A stretch of 64,000 nucleotides of DNA from Nevskia sp. (GTDB lineage Bacteria; Pseudomonadota; Gammaproteobacteria; Nevskiales; Nevskiaceae), in NCBI GenBank assembly GCA_021732745.1, contig JAKFUK010000001.1, forward strand, positions 570,931-634,930, given 5' to 3'. Both the position numbers and the translations under genes were made by a program. Numbering within the stretch: position 1 is the first letter of the stretch; each line of letters begins with the position of its first letter. Below, in pieces: positions 37,966 to 46,935 of this stretch. Below the pieces are notes generated by a model. That model was not told the DNA's origin. It saw only the letters and a list, made by a program, of their open reading frames with translations, and made no database searches.

Positions 37966-38026
37966 GCGGTTGCTCCAGAGTTTGAAACCGGGGATTTGAA
38001 TCCGGGGTAATGAATGAGGGGGGCGA

Positions 38027-38533
38027 TCAGTTCAGGACCGAGTCCTTGAACTGGTCATAGGCAGCGGGCGGCAGCACCAGATCGACCAGCCGCCAGTGCA
38101 GGCCGCTGCGATCCATGACCACCGTTGCCGCTACCGCGCCGTCGCGGTTCAGTGCCGCACTGAAGCGGCTGGCCGACTCGAAACGCAGATCGCTCAAGGA
38201 GCCGTGAATGTCGCAGCCGGTCGGCACCCGACCATCGACGGTCAAGGCACCGCCGTCGCAGATCGCGGCGATCAGGCCTGCCGGCGTCAGCAGGCGTTCG
38301 ACGATCGGCTCGATCGGCACTCGCTGATCCGGCCCCTGGACATAGCGGGCGCGGATGCGGGCTGCAAGGCTGGTACGCAGTCGGTCGGCATCGACCAGCG
38401 GTGCCAGCACATCGGCATTGCGTGCGGTCAGCGCATCGCGCAAGCCCTGGAGGGCCAGCAGCGGCAGCGCGAGCGTCGCCGTGACGGCGATCAGCAGCAC
38501 GACGACGACTCCGGTGGCAAGGCCGCGCTTCAC
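38027..38533 (-). CDS. DUF2939-family membrane-anchored protein within the sdh operon
   Basis: The product is 168 residues starting at GTG 38533, one base after the sdhA stop. An N-terminal membrane helix ([21 protein letters not shown]) is followed by the DUF2939 pattern [33 protein letters not shown], then a domain ending [17 protein letters not shown]. The function of DUF2939 is unknown. Its location between sdhA and sdhB, with one-base spacing to sdhA, implies coexpression with complex II and perhaps a helper role, but no direct evidence exists here. Confidence 0.8.
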   Translation of the reverse strand: MKRGLATGVVVVLLIAVTATLALPLLALQGLRDALTARNADVLAPLVDADRLRTSLAARIRARYVQGPDQRVPIEPIVERLLTPAGLIAAICDGGALTVDGRVPTGCDIHGSLSDLRFESASRFSAALNRDGAVAATVVMDRSGLHWRLVDLVLPPAAYDQFKDSVLN

Positions 38534-38534
38534 G

Positions 38535-40322
38535 TCAGTAGGTGCGCTTCTGCGGCGGGATGACCTTGGCTTCGTCGTCGAGCACGGTCATGTGTACCGG
38601 GCGATAGCCGAACTTCACGTTGGTGTTGTTCTCGCGCCAGGCCAGGGTGTGCTTGGTCCACTCGCTGTCGCTGCGATCCGGGAAATCCTCGTGGGCATGC
38701 GCGCCGCGCGATTCGTGACGATTCTCGGCAGAAGCCACGGTGACCAGGGCCTGACCGAGCAGGTTGTCGAGTTCCAGGGTTTCCATCAGGTCCGAGTTCC
38801 AGACCAGCGAGCTGTCGGCCACCTTCACATCGGCAAACGTGCCGATGGTCTTCTGCATCTTGGCGACACCTTCGGTCAGCGACGTCGAGGTGCGGAACAC
38901 GGCGGCGTGGTTCTGCATCGTCTTCTGCATCTCAAGACGAATTTCCGCCGTGCCGCGCGTGCCCTTGGTCGAATGACGCAGCTTGTCGAACCGGGCGATC
39001 GCCTTGTCTTCCGATTCGGTCGAAATCTTGCCGTGCTTGGAGCCCGGCTTGACGATGGTCGCGGCGTGGAGTGCTGCCGCACGGCCGAACACGACCAGAT
39101 CGAGCAGCGAGTTCGAGCCCAGACGGTTGGCACCGTGCACCGACACGCAGGCCGCCTCACCCACAGCCATCAGGCCCGGGATCACGGTGTCGGTCTTGCC
39201 ATCGAGGCTGGTGACCACTTCGCCGTGGAAGTTGGCCGGGATGCCGCCCATGTTGTAGTGGACGGTCGGCAGCACCGGGATCGGCTCCTTGGTGACGTCG
39301 ACATTGGCGAAGATCTTCGCCGTCTCTGAGATGCCCGGCAGACGCTTGTGCAGAACGTCCGGACCGAGGTGTTCGAGATGCAGATGGATGTGGTCCGATT
39401 CGGCACCGACGCCACGGCCTTCGCGGATTTCGATGGTCATCGAACGCGACACGACGTCACGCGAAGCGAGATCCTTGCGGTTCGGCGCGTAGCGCTCCAT
39501 GAAGCGCTCGCCCTTCGAGTTGGTCAGGTAACCGCCTTCACCACGCGCGCCTTCGGTGATCAGACAGCCCGAACCGTAGATGCCGGTCGGGTGGAACTGC
39601 ACGAACTCCATGTCCTGCAGCGGAATGCCGGCGCGCTGCGCCATGGCATTGCCGTCGCCGGTGCAGGTGTGCGCCGAAGTCGCCGAGAAATACGCGCGGC
39701 CGTAGCCGCCGGTGGCCAGAATCACCTGCTTGGCGCGGAAGCGATGCAGGCTGCCGGTGGCCAGATCCCAGGCCAGCACGCCGTGGACCGAGCCGTCGGC
39801 GTCGGTCAGCAGATCCAGCGCGAAGTACTCGATGAAGAACTCGGCCTTGTTCTTCAGGCTCTGCTGATACAGCGAGTGCAGCATCGCGTGGCCGGTACGG
39901 TCGGCGGCGGCGCAGGTGCGCTGCGCAGTGCCTTCGCCGTAGTTGGTGGTCATGCCACCGAACGGACGCTGGTAGATCTTGCCTTCCGGCGTGCGCGAGA
40001 ACGGCACGCCCCAGTGCTCCAGTTCGATGATCGCGGGAATCGCTTCGCGGCACATGTACTGGATCGCATCCTGGTCGCCGAGCCAGTCGGAGCCCTTGAT
40101 GGTGTCGTACATGTGCCAGCGCCAGTCGTCCTCGCCCATGTTGGCGAGCGCAGCCGAGATGCCGCCCTGGGCAGCGACGGTGTGCGAACGGGTCGGGAAA
40201 ACTTTCGTCAGGTTGGCGGTGCGCAGGCCAGCCTGGGACAGGCCGACGGTGGCGCGCAGGCCGGCGCCGCCGGCACCCACGACGACGACGTCGTATTCGT
40301 GATGAACGATGTTGTAAGACAT
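38535..40322 (-). CDS. sdhA: Succinate dehydrogenase flavoprotein subunit
   Basis: The product is 595 residues. The FAD-binding Rossmann motif is [19 protein letters not shown], the flavinylated His lies in [12 protein letters not shown], and active-site blocks include [22 protein letters not shown] and [19 protein letters not shown]. The length is typical. ATG 40322 ([11 protein letters not shown]) is the natural start. It oxidises succinate to fumarate on the cytoplasmic face. The sdhE gene needed for its flavinylation is about 1.6 kb downstream of its stop. Confidence 0.97.
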   Translation of the reverse strand: MSYNIVHHEYDVVVVGAGGAGLRATVGLSQAGLRTANLTKVFPTRSHTVAAQGGISAALANMGEDDWRWHMYDTIKGSDWLGDQDAIQYMCREAIPAIIELEHWGVPFSRTPEGKIYQRPFGGMTTNYGEGTAQRTCAAADRTGHAMLHSLYQQSLKNKAEFFIEYFALDLLTDADGSVHGVLAWDLATGSLHRFRAKQVILATGGYGRAYFSATSAHTCTGDGNAMAQRAGIPLQDMEFVQFHPTGIYGSGCLITEGARGEGGYLTNSKGERFMERYAPNRKDLASRDVVSRSMTIEIREGRGVGAESDHIHLHLEHLGPDVLHKRLPGISETAKIFANVDVTKEPIPVLPTVHYNMGGIPANFHGEVVTSLDGKTDTVIPGLMAVGEAACVSVHGANRLGSNSLLDLVVFGRAAALHAATIVKPGSKHGKISTESEDKAIARFDKLRHSTKGTRGTAEIRLEMQKTMQNHAAVFRTSTSLTEGVAKMQKTIGTFADVKVADSSLVWNSDLMETLELDNLLGQALVTVASAENRHESRGAHAHEDFPDRSDSEWTKHTLAWRENNTNVKFGYRPVHMTVLDDEAKVIPPQKRTY

Positions 40323-40329
40323 GGGCGAA

Positions 40330-40710
40330 TCAGGCTCCGAAGGCGATCTTGAGCACCGCGAACACGCTGGCGGCGGCGACGGCGTACAAGGCGAACTTGG
40401 CGAGCACGATGCTAACCAGCTTGGTGCCCTCATTGCCGACGTAATCCTCGATCACCACCTGAACGCCCAGTGCTGCGTGATGGATCATCGCGACGAAGAA
40501 CAGCACCAGCGCAACGGCAACCAGCGGGGCCTTGATCCAGGCGACCATCGTGGCGTAGTCGAACAGCGAAAAACGCGCGACGCTGACCACGAACCACAGC
40601 GACAGCGGCACCAGCGCGATGGCGGTCAGGCGCTGCACCCACCAGTGACCGACGCCTTCCTTGGCCGAACCCAGGCCGCGAGCCTGTGACAGCGGTGATC
40701 GAAGACTCAT
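40330..40710 (-). CDS. sdhD: Succinate dehydrogenase hydrophobic membrane anchor subunit
   Basis: The product is 126 residues with three membrane helices. The haem/quinone-site region is [20 protein letters not shown], typical of SdhD, and the N-terminal part has [20 protein letters not shown]. It forms the quinone-binding membrane domain with SdhC. The start is 72 bases after the sdhC stop and the stop lies 7 bases before sdhA. Confidence 0.94.
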   Translation of the reverse strand: MSLRSPLSQARGLGSAKEGVGHWWVQRLTAIALVPLSLWFVVSVARFSLFDYATMVAWIKAPLVAVALVLFFVAMIHHAALGVQVVIEDYVGNEGTKLVSIVLAKFALYAVAAASVFAVLKIAFGA

Positions 40711-40782
40711 TTGATGCTCCAGATAAAGGAAATCTTTATTGAATGATCCGCGCCACGAATGACGGGATCTTCAACGGAAAAT

Positions 40783-41184
40783 TCAAACCAGCAGGGCAAA
40801 GGCCCAGACGGCAGCGGTCAGCACCACCGAGGCGCCGATCACCGCATAGCCGCTGGCGTAGGCGGTCTTCATCTCGAAGCCGCGGCCGGTATCCCAGAAC
40901 AGATGGCGGATGCCGTTGCACAGGTGGTAAAGCATCGCCCAGGTGTAGGCGACCAGCAGCAGCTTGCCGACGATGCTGTTGGCCAGATCCGCGAACACCG
41001 CGAAGGCATCCGGGCCGGCGGCAGCGGCAGTGACCCAGGCGGCGAGGAACACGGTGCCGAAAGCGAGCGCCAGACCGGTCAGGCGATGGGTGATCGACAG
41101 CATCGACGTCAGCTGTGCCCGGTAATACGGGCCGATCATGAACGGCGACAGCGGACGGTTCGACGACGCAGGCTTCACGGACAT
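40783..41184 (-). CDS. sdhC: Succinate dehydrogenase cytochrome b556 subunit
   Basis: The product is 133 residues with three membrane helices. Family motifs are RPLSPF, SITHRLTGLALAFG (quinone-site Ser and Arg) and the haem-ligand region MLYHLCNGIRHLFWDTG. It anchors the enzyme and binds haem b together with SdhD. It is first of the structural genes; a small SDHAF4-like gene lies upstream on the same strand. Confidence 0.95.
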   Translation of the reverse strand: MSVKPASSNRPLSPFMIGPYYRAQLTSMLSITHRLTGLALAFGTVFLAAWVTAAAAGPDAFAVFADLANSIVGKLLLVAYTWAMLYHLCNGIRHLFWDTGRGFEMKTAYASGYAVIGASVVLTAAVWAFALLV

Positions 41185-41244
41185 TGGCTAGTGGACTTCC
41201 GGCTGGTGGGTGGCGTCTGGTGCAGGGCTCGAACGGCGAGCGGG

Positions 41245-41502
41245 CTAGAAATCAATGCAGCGGCCGCCCTTTTCCCAATCTCCGAAACGGGTCGGGTCGG
41301 TTCCATCCCGGCGTCCACCCAATTCCGGCACGGCGGTCGGCACGGATGGCGGGGCGATCGAGGCATCGGCAGGCGGCTCAGGCGCTGACTGCGGTGCAGC
41401 AATCGGCGCGCGGCCGGTTGCAGCGGATGCGTCGGGAGGATTGGGGGGGATCACGTTCGATGGGGTCTGCGTAACCCCGCTAGTGTGACAAAATTCACGC
41501 AT
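41245..41502 (-). CDS. SDHAF4/DUF1674-family succinate dehydrogenase assembly protein
   Basis: The product is 85 residues: a disordered Pro/Ala-rich N-terminus followed by the invariant C-terminal block GRRDGTDPTRFGDWEKGGRCIDF (DUF1674; key residues PTR, GDW and the terminal IDF). Homologues of this block in eukaryotes (SDHAF4) bind flavinylated SDHA. It lies 60 bases upstream of sdhC in the same direction, which supports an assembly role for complex II. It is divergent from ygfZ, with only 13 bases between the starts. Confidence 0.85.
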   Translation of the reverse strand: MREFCHTSGVTQTPSNVIPPNPPDASAATGRAPIAAPQSAPEPPADASIAPPSVPTAVPELGGRRDGTDPTRFGDWEKGGRCIDF

Positions 41503-41515
41503 TCATGGCAACGAA

Positions 41516-42583
41516 GTGTGTCACTTGAACGATCTATTGACTCCCGTGACACCCCCCGTTTCCAGCCCTTTCGGCCCCGGCTTCGACTGGCTGTCCGCCG
41601 TCGCCGCCCACTGCGGAGCGGACGGCCTGCCCGACTTCGGCGACCGTCGCGGCGAAGCCGAAGCCGCACTTTCCGGCGACGTGATCGCCCCCCTCGCCGA
41701 TCGCGGCACCATCCGCGTCAAGGGGGCTGACGCCGATGCCTTCCTGCAAGGCCAGCTCAGCAACGACATCCGCGAACTGACGCCCACGCGCGGCCAGTTG
41801 GCCAGCTACTCCAACCCGAAAGGCCGGGTGTTGGCGATTTTCGCGGCGATCCGCGTGGCTGACGAAATCTGGCTGGAAACCAGCCGCAGCCTGCTCGCCA
41901 GCACGCTCAAGCGCTTGAAAATGTTCGTGATGCGCTCGAAAGTCACGATCGACGATGCCGGCAGCGAAGTGATCTCGATCGGCGTCGCCGGCCCCAATGC
42001 CGACCGGGTGATGGAAGCCGCCGGCCTCTTGGTACCGAGCGTGCTCTGCCTGTGCGCGGAGATCGACGGCATCGTGGTGATGCGCCGTCGCGGCCCGCAG
42101 AATCGCTATACCCTTCACGGTCCGGCGGCGCGGCTGTCAGCCCTGTGGCCGAAGCTGGCGGCACATGCGCGGCCGGTCGGTGCGGAAGCCTGGCGGCTGA
42201 CCGACATCCTCGCCGGCTACCCGGCGCTGCATCCGGAAACGGCCGAGCAGCATGTCGCGCAGATGATCAATCTGGACAAGCTCGAAGGCGTGAGCTTCAC
42301 CAAGGGCTGCTATCCGGGGCAGGAAATCGTGGCTCGGCTGCACTACCTCGGCAACCTCAAGCGGCGCATGTTCGTGGCCCGCACAGCGGCGGAAACGGTG
42401 ACGCGCGGTGAGGCCATCGTCCTCGCCGGCAGCGAAGGCCAGGCGGTGGGCGAAGTGCTGGACCACGCCCTGCATCCGGACAGCGGCCGAGCGCTGCTGG
42501 TGGTGCTGCACACGAGCCACGCGGACAGCACTGATCTGCGGATCGCGGCAGCGGATGGGCCATCCCTGGCCCTGCTGCGGTAA
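41516..42583 (+). CDS. ygfZ: tRNA-modifying/Fe-S cluster repair protein YgfZ (GcvT-like)
   Basis: The product is about 355 residues. The YgfZ signature KGCYPGQEIVARLHYLGNLKRR is intact, with its conserved Cys. The folate-binding GcvT-like fold is suggested by FLQGQLSNDIRELTP and LTDILAGYPALHP. YgfZ supports folate-dependent assembly or repair of Fe-S enzymes, including MiaB, encoded about 16 kb away in this window. No good ATG is present; GTG 41516, TTG 41525 and GTG 41546 are possible starts, so the exact N-terminus is uncertain. Confidence 0.88.
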   Translation: MCHLNDLLTPVTPPVSSPFGPGFDWLSAVAAHCGADGLPDFGDRRGEAEAALSGDVIAPLADRGTIRVKGADADAFLQGQLSNDIRELTPTRGQLASYSNPKGRVLAIFAAIRVADEIWLETSRSLLASTLKRLKMFVMRSKVTIDDAGSEVISIGVAGPNADRVMEAAGLLVPSVLCLCAEIDGIVVMRRRGPQNRYTLHGPAARLSALWPKLAAHARPVGAEAWRLTDILAGYPALHPETAEQHVAQMINLDKLEGVSFTKGCYPGQEIVARLHYLGNLKRRMFVARTAAETVTRGEAIVLAGSEGQAVGEVLDHALHPDSGRALLVVLHTSHADSTDLRIAAADGPSLALLR

Positions 42584-42601
42584 ACCTGATCTTGCGGACG
42601 C

Positions 42602-44701
42602 TCAGTCGAAGCTGTAGCGGATGCTGCCGCTGACATTCAGGCGCGGCTGCGGATCGAAGATGACCGGGCCGTTCAAGAACACGAAGTCCGAGCCAAGCCG
42701 CTCCGGGAAGTAGTCGACGCCGAGCGTGGCGCTGATCCGTCCGCGCGTCGCCCGGCCCTTGGCCCCATAGCGGATGTAGCCGTCGTCATACAGGCTGCCA
42801 TCAGCCGCCAGCGGCCGGCGGCCGACCCGCTGGCCGAAGAAATCGGCGTTCAGCTTGTACACCCCCACGGTGCCAAACCACGAGGCACTGACCGTCTGGG
42901 TGTCGTCCGGCACGGTGATGACCCGATCGGCACCCGCCACCGCCACGTTCCGGAGCTGGGCTTCGACGCCGACATGGCTGGCCTGCAGGCGCAGGCTTTC
43001 CAGCACCTGCCATTCGATCGACAGTTCGTAGCCATCGCGGCGGGTTTCGCCGACATTGACCACCTCGAAGGAATTGTTGGCATTGGCACCGCGGCGCAGT
43101 TCGCGCCGGGTGTTAGTGGTGAACACGTCGCCGGACACTTTCAGGCCCAGCGGCAGGCGCAGCACCACGCCGGCATCGGCGCTGTCGAGCTTGGCAACGC
43201 CCAGCGAATCGTTGAACGTGGCACCGGCCCGGTTCTGCGACAGCTCGGTGGCCGCCGCCGAACGGAACCCGCCGCCGTAATTGGCAAACAGCTCGATCGG
43301 GCGGATCGGCGTGAACACGGCACCGATCTTCGGCGTCAGGGTGCTCTGATCGTGCTGCCCGGAATTGTCGGCAAACACGTTGTTGATTACCCGGGTGCCG
43401 ATGTAGTCCCAGCGTAATCCGCCAACCAGCTTGAAAGTCGAATGCAGCAACACCTGGCCCTGCGCGAAGACACCGGCCTGGATCGACTCCGAACGCTGGT
43501 TGCGCGACTGGTTGGCGACCACGTCGTCGACTTCGCCTTCAACAGCGGTGCCGGCGATCACCGTGCCGTCATCGAACTGGCCATCGCTGCCCACGGTGAG
43601 GACAACCCGCTCCGGCCAGAACGGTGTCAACGACTGCTGCACGCGCCAGCCGGCGTAGTTGCGCTCGGCAGTCGAAAACGAAGTCGGCTCGAAGCTCGGA
43701 TCGGCCGGGTCCGGCGAGGCTGTCGGCGTGTTGAAGGCGGTATCGAAGAACGAAAACTCGTCGCGGCCGGCGTAAACGGTGGCGCTCAGGCCGGTCAGGC
43801 CTTTCGGGACGTAGTTGGCAACGAAGGTGTAGTAGTCGTTGCTGCTGCGATCGAAGATCGAGCCGGCGGTGGCGCTGCGCCGGTCGACCGCACCGCTTTC
43901 GACATCGTCAACGCTCAGAAAGCCGTTGCCGGTGGAATCGCGGAACGAGGCGTTGAAGCGCAGCGCCAGGGTACCGTCGAGCACCGGAAAGCTGATCTTG
44001 TTGAAGCTGTTGACGCGCTTGTAACGGGCGCGGTCACGGTAGCCGTCGCGGTCCAGATAATCGAAGGCGATGAATGGCGTCACGCCCTGGAAATCGCGGC
44101 CGTAGACCGCGCCGCCGCTGTAGTTACCGTAGGAACCGGCGCGCGCCGTGGCGCTGCTCTTGTCGCGCGACTTGGTGACGATGTTGATCGCGCCGGACAG
44201 GTTGTAGTTGCCGTAAAGCGCCGAGAACGGCCCCTTGATGACTTCGATGCGCTCGATCAGATCCGGCGTCAGCCAGTTGAAATCGACCGCGCCGTGGCGG
44301 TTCGGGCCGTTCGGGGAATTGACCGGCACGCCGTCGATGAACACTGCCGCATCGGCACCGTGAAAGCTCGAAAAGCCGCGAATCGAGATGTCATCGCCGA
44401 TGTCGGCGGTCGGGCTCGACGGCCCGATGGTGATGCCCGGCGTCTGCCGCAGCAGGTCGGTGGCATCGGAAAACGGCAGCGCATCCAGGGTTTCGCGGCC
44501 GATCACGTAGGTCTGCCCCGGCAGGCCTTCGACCTTGTCGGTCAGCACCATCTTGCCGGGGTCGCGAAGGCCGGCCACCTTCACTTCGGGGAGCTGGGTG
44601 GCTTCGCTCGCCGCCGCAGCCGCCACCTGAACCGGGGTCGACAAGGCTGCGAGGGCCGCAAGCGGTCCGGCCCCGATCCTGGCCAAGCATTTGATCTTCA
44701 T
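42602..44701 (-). CDS. TonB-dependent outer-membrane receptor
   Basis: The product is 699 residues. A signal peptide (MKIKCLARIGAGPLAALAAL) precedes the plug domain: TDLLRQTPGITIGPSSP, ISIRGFSSFHGADAAVFIDGVPVNSP and IERIEVIKGPFSALYGNYNLSGAINIVTKS, the typical plug end. A 22-stranded barrel follows, with C-terminal LNVSGSIRYSFD. The TonB box is not clear. It begins 39 bases after an ABC-2 exporter ATPase gene on the same strand, so receptor and exporter are probably cotranscribed. The ligand is unknown. Confidence 0.92.
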   Translation of the reverse strand: MKIKCLARIGAGPLAALAALSTPVQVAAAAASEATQLPEVKVAGLRDPGKMVLTDKVEGLPGQTYVIGRETLDALPFSDATDLLRQTPGITIGPSSPTADIGDDISIRGFSSFHGADAAVFIDGVPVNSPNGPNRHGAVDFNWLTPDLIERIEVIKGPFSALYGNYNLSGAINIVTKSRDKSSATARAGSYGNYSGGAVYGRDFQGVTPFIAFDYLDRDGYRDRARYKRVNSFNKISFPVLDGTLALRFNASFRDSTGNGFLSVDDVESGAVDRRSATAGSIFDRSSNDYYTFVANYVPKGLTGLSATVYAGRDEFSFFDTAFNTPTASPDPADPSFEPTSFSTAERNYAGWRVQQSLTPFWPERVVLTVGSDGQFDDGTVIAGTAVEGEVDDVVANQSRNQRSESIQAGVFAQGQVLLHSTFKLVGGLRWDYIGTRVINNVFADNSGQHDQSTLTPKIGAVFTPIRPIELFANYGGGFRSAAATELSQNRAGATFNDSLGVAKLDSADAGVVLRLPLGLKVSGDVFTTNTRRELRRGANANNSFEVVNVGETRRDGYELSIEWQVLESLRLQASHVGVEAQLRNVAVAGADRVITVPDDTQTVSASWFGTVGVYKLNADFFGQRVGRRPLAADGSLYDDGYIRYGAKGRATRGRISATLGVDYFPERLGSDFVFLNGPVIFDPQPRLNVSGSIRYSFD

Positions 44702-44740
44702 GGTTTTTCCCTTCTTTAAGTGAGTTCTTGGGGTCTGCGC

Positions 44741-45445
44741 TCAGTCGCGCATCTGTTCCAGATAAAGCTGTTCGAGATCGGCGTGGCCGATGTCGCGTGT
44801 CGCGACCTGATGGCGCATGCGGCCCTCGCGCATGATTCCGATGCGGGTGCCGGATTCCTTGGCGCGGAACAGGTCGTGGGTCGCCATCAGGATCGCCACG
44901 CCCTCGCCGCTCAGGCGCGTCAGCAGCGCGCTGAACTCGTTGGAGGCTTTGGGATCAAGGCCCGAAGTCGGCTCATCGAGCAGCAAGGCGCGAGCGTTCT
45001 TGGCCATCGCGATGGCGATGCCGACCTTCTGGCGCATGCCCTTGGAATAGCCGCCCACGCGCTTTCCGGCAGCGCCGTCGGGCAAGCCGGCGGCCTTGAG
45101 GATTTCCAGCAGGCGGCTGTCAGGCAAGGTTTCGCCAGTGGCGAGGGCGGCAAAGAAGCGCAGGTTTTCCAGCCCGGTGAGGTTGCGATACAAGGTCACC
45201 TGCTCGGGGATGTAGGCGAGCTGCGCCTTGGTCGCCAGCGGATTCGAGGCCACTTCGACACCGCCGATCAGCGCCGTGCCGGCTGTCGGGGCAATGAAAT
45301 CGAGGAACAGGTTGATGGTGGTGGTCTTGCCGGCGCCGTTGGCACCGAGCAGGCAGAACACCTCGCCGGGGGCGATGGTCAGGTCCAGCGGGTGCAGCGC
45401 GATCTGGCTGCCGTACTGCTTGGTGAGGCCACGGGCTTCAAGCAT
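44741..45445 (-). CDS. ABC-2 exporter ATP-binding protein
   Basis: The product is 234 residues with Walker A GANGAGKTTT, Q-loop LAYIPEQVTLYRNLTG, signature YSKGMRQKVGIAIAMA, Walker B ALLLDEPTSGLDP and switch His in LMATHDLF. The compact single domain resembles NosF/CcmA-type ATPases of ABC-2 exporters. ATG 45445 with GAGAA upstream is preferred; TTG 45475 would overlap the preceding permease stop. It serves the two permeases encoded immediately upstream. Confidence 0.9.
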   Translation of the reverse strand: MLEARGLTKQYGSQIALHPLDLTIAPGEVFCLLGANGAGKTTTINLFLDFIAPTAGTALIGGVEVASNPLATKAQLAYIPEQVTLYRNLTGLENLRFFAALATGETLPDSRLLEILKAAGLPDGAAGKRVGGYSKGMRQKVGIAIAMAKNARALLLDEPTSGLDPKASNEFSALLTRLSGEGVAILMATHDLFRAKESGTRIGIMREGRMRHQVATRDIGHADLEQLYLEQMRD

Positions 45446-45471
45446 CGGATTCTCGGGGTTTCGCGGGTGGG

Positions 45472-46935
45472 TCAACGAATGACGGGGCGGGCGCTGCGCA
45501 GCCGCGCCATCAGCAGCACGGCGGGCAGCAGCACGGCGAGCAGCAGGCCCAGCAGATCAAGACCGAGCGGCCCGGCGGCCGATGGCTCGACCATCTCGAA
45601 GCGCGGCAGCCCGCCGTAATCGCCTGCGCGCAGGATCTGGCCGGCCAGCACTTTCGGGATCAATTGGGCGCGCAAGGCATCCAGATGGGCTTTCGCGGCC
45701 GCCGAAAACGCGCGGCTGCGCGCGGCATCGACACCGGCCAGCCGGTTCAATGCCGCCTGGAACAGCAGGGCCGGCGACAGGAAACGCCCGCTTTCGGCCA
45801 GATCCTGCTGGGCCGCGAGGTCCTGCTCGAAACGCTCGGCGATCGGTGCCACCAGGGCATCGGTGCGTTCGCGGACCAGCCAGGTGGTCAGGGTGGCCTT
45901 GGCGCTGTCGAAGGCTTCGGCCGGGTCCGTGCTTTCGGCAACGACGGTGTCGGGATGTTCGAGCGCGTGATCCTGATAAAGCTGGTCACCGCCATTGCGC
46001 GCTTCCACCAGCCGGGCGCGCAGTTCATTGGTCAGCCCGGCACGATCCGGCGGCGGATGCAGGGCGGCGGCGGCGATGTTCAGCAGCGACGGCACCACCA
46101 GCACCAGCAGCAGCCACAGGCCGCCCAGACTCAAGGCATTGCGCGCCGACGAGCCGCCAAGCGCGTTGATCAAGCCCGCCAGCAGCAGCCAGAACGCGCC
46201 GTAGACCAGGATCAGCACGGCGAGCAGCAGGTAGTCCAGCGGTGCGCGGCCAAGCTGGGCGGGATCAACCGCCAGCGCCAGCAGCAGCGGCACGGCGATG
46301 GCAAGCGGCAGCAGCAGGCGCAGGAAGCGGGTCAGCAGCTTGCCGGTGATGAGCGTTGCCAGCGCGATCGGCTGCGCCAGCACCAGCGCCAGCGTGCCCT
46401 GCTCGCGCTCCACCGACAGCAGGTTGAAGCTGAACGCCAGCAGCAGCAGCGGTAGTGCTGCGGTCAGCAGGAACACCATGTCGAGTCGGCCAACGGCCAG
46501 GGTCACCGGGTTCTGGGTCGAGGCTTTCAGATCGTCGAGCAGCGAATGGCGGCTGGAAGCAGGCCGCATGGTGGCCAGATGCGGCTGCAATTCGCCAGCA
46601 TTGCTGGCGATCAGCAGCAGCGGCCGCGAGGGCAGCACGGCGCGGCTGTCCGGCGTGGTCGGCGCGCCGGACCAGCGCTTGTACCAGTTCGGCTTGCCCA
46701 GTTCGGCCAGCCGCCCGGCTTCGATCACTGCCAGATTGCGGTCGAACTCGGCCGAGCGTTCCTGCGATATCTGCACCGACGTCGCCGCTTCCGCCTGCCG
46801 CAACTGCATCCAGGTGGCACCGGAGGCGATGGCGTAGATCGCGATGACGAGAAACACGGCAAGGCCGATCCAGCTGGCGCGGTCTGCCGACAACACCCGG
46901 TTTTCGTGCCGGATCACGGTGGCCAGCGCGCTCAT
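45472..46935 (-). CDS. ABC-2-type permease (DUF3526-like), second membrane subunit
   Basis: The product is 487 residues: an N-terminal membrane helix (WIGLAVFLVIAIYAIASG), a large periplasmic domain, a central membrane block (FLLTAALPLLLLAFSFNLLSVEREQGTLALVLAQP), further helices and a final helix (LGLLLAVLLPAVLLMARLR). The 'SVEREQGTL' element is the coupling-helix motif of ABC-2 permeases, and the overall layout matches DUF3526 proteins. The start overlaps the stop of the upstream permease gene (ATGA). It probably forms a heterodimer with that permease. Confidence 0.82.
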   Translation of the reverse strand: MSALATVIRHENRVLSADRASWIGLAVFLVIAIYAIASGATWMQLRQAEAATSVQISQERSAEFDRNLAVIEAGRLAELGKPNWYKRWSGAPTTPDSRAVLPSRPLLLIASNAGELQPHLATMRPASSRHSLLDDLKASTQNPVTLAVGRLDMVFLLTAALPLLLLAFSFNLLSVEREQGTLALVLAQPIALATLITGKLLTRFLRLLLPLAIAVPLLLALAVDPAQLGRAPLDYLLLAVLILVYGAFWLLLAGLINALGGSSARNALSLGGLWLLLVLVVPSLLNIAAAALHPPPDRAGLTNELRARLVEARNGGDQLYQDHALEHPDTVVAESTDPAEAFDSAKATLTTWLVRERTDALVAPIAERFEQDLAAQQDLAESGRFLSPALLFQAALNRLAGVDAARSRAFSAAAKAHLDALRAQLIPKVLAGQILRAGDYGGLPRFEMVEPSAAGPLGLDLLGLLLAVLLPAVLLMARLRSARPVIR

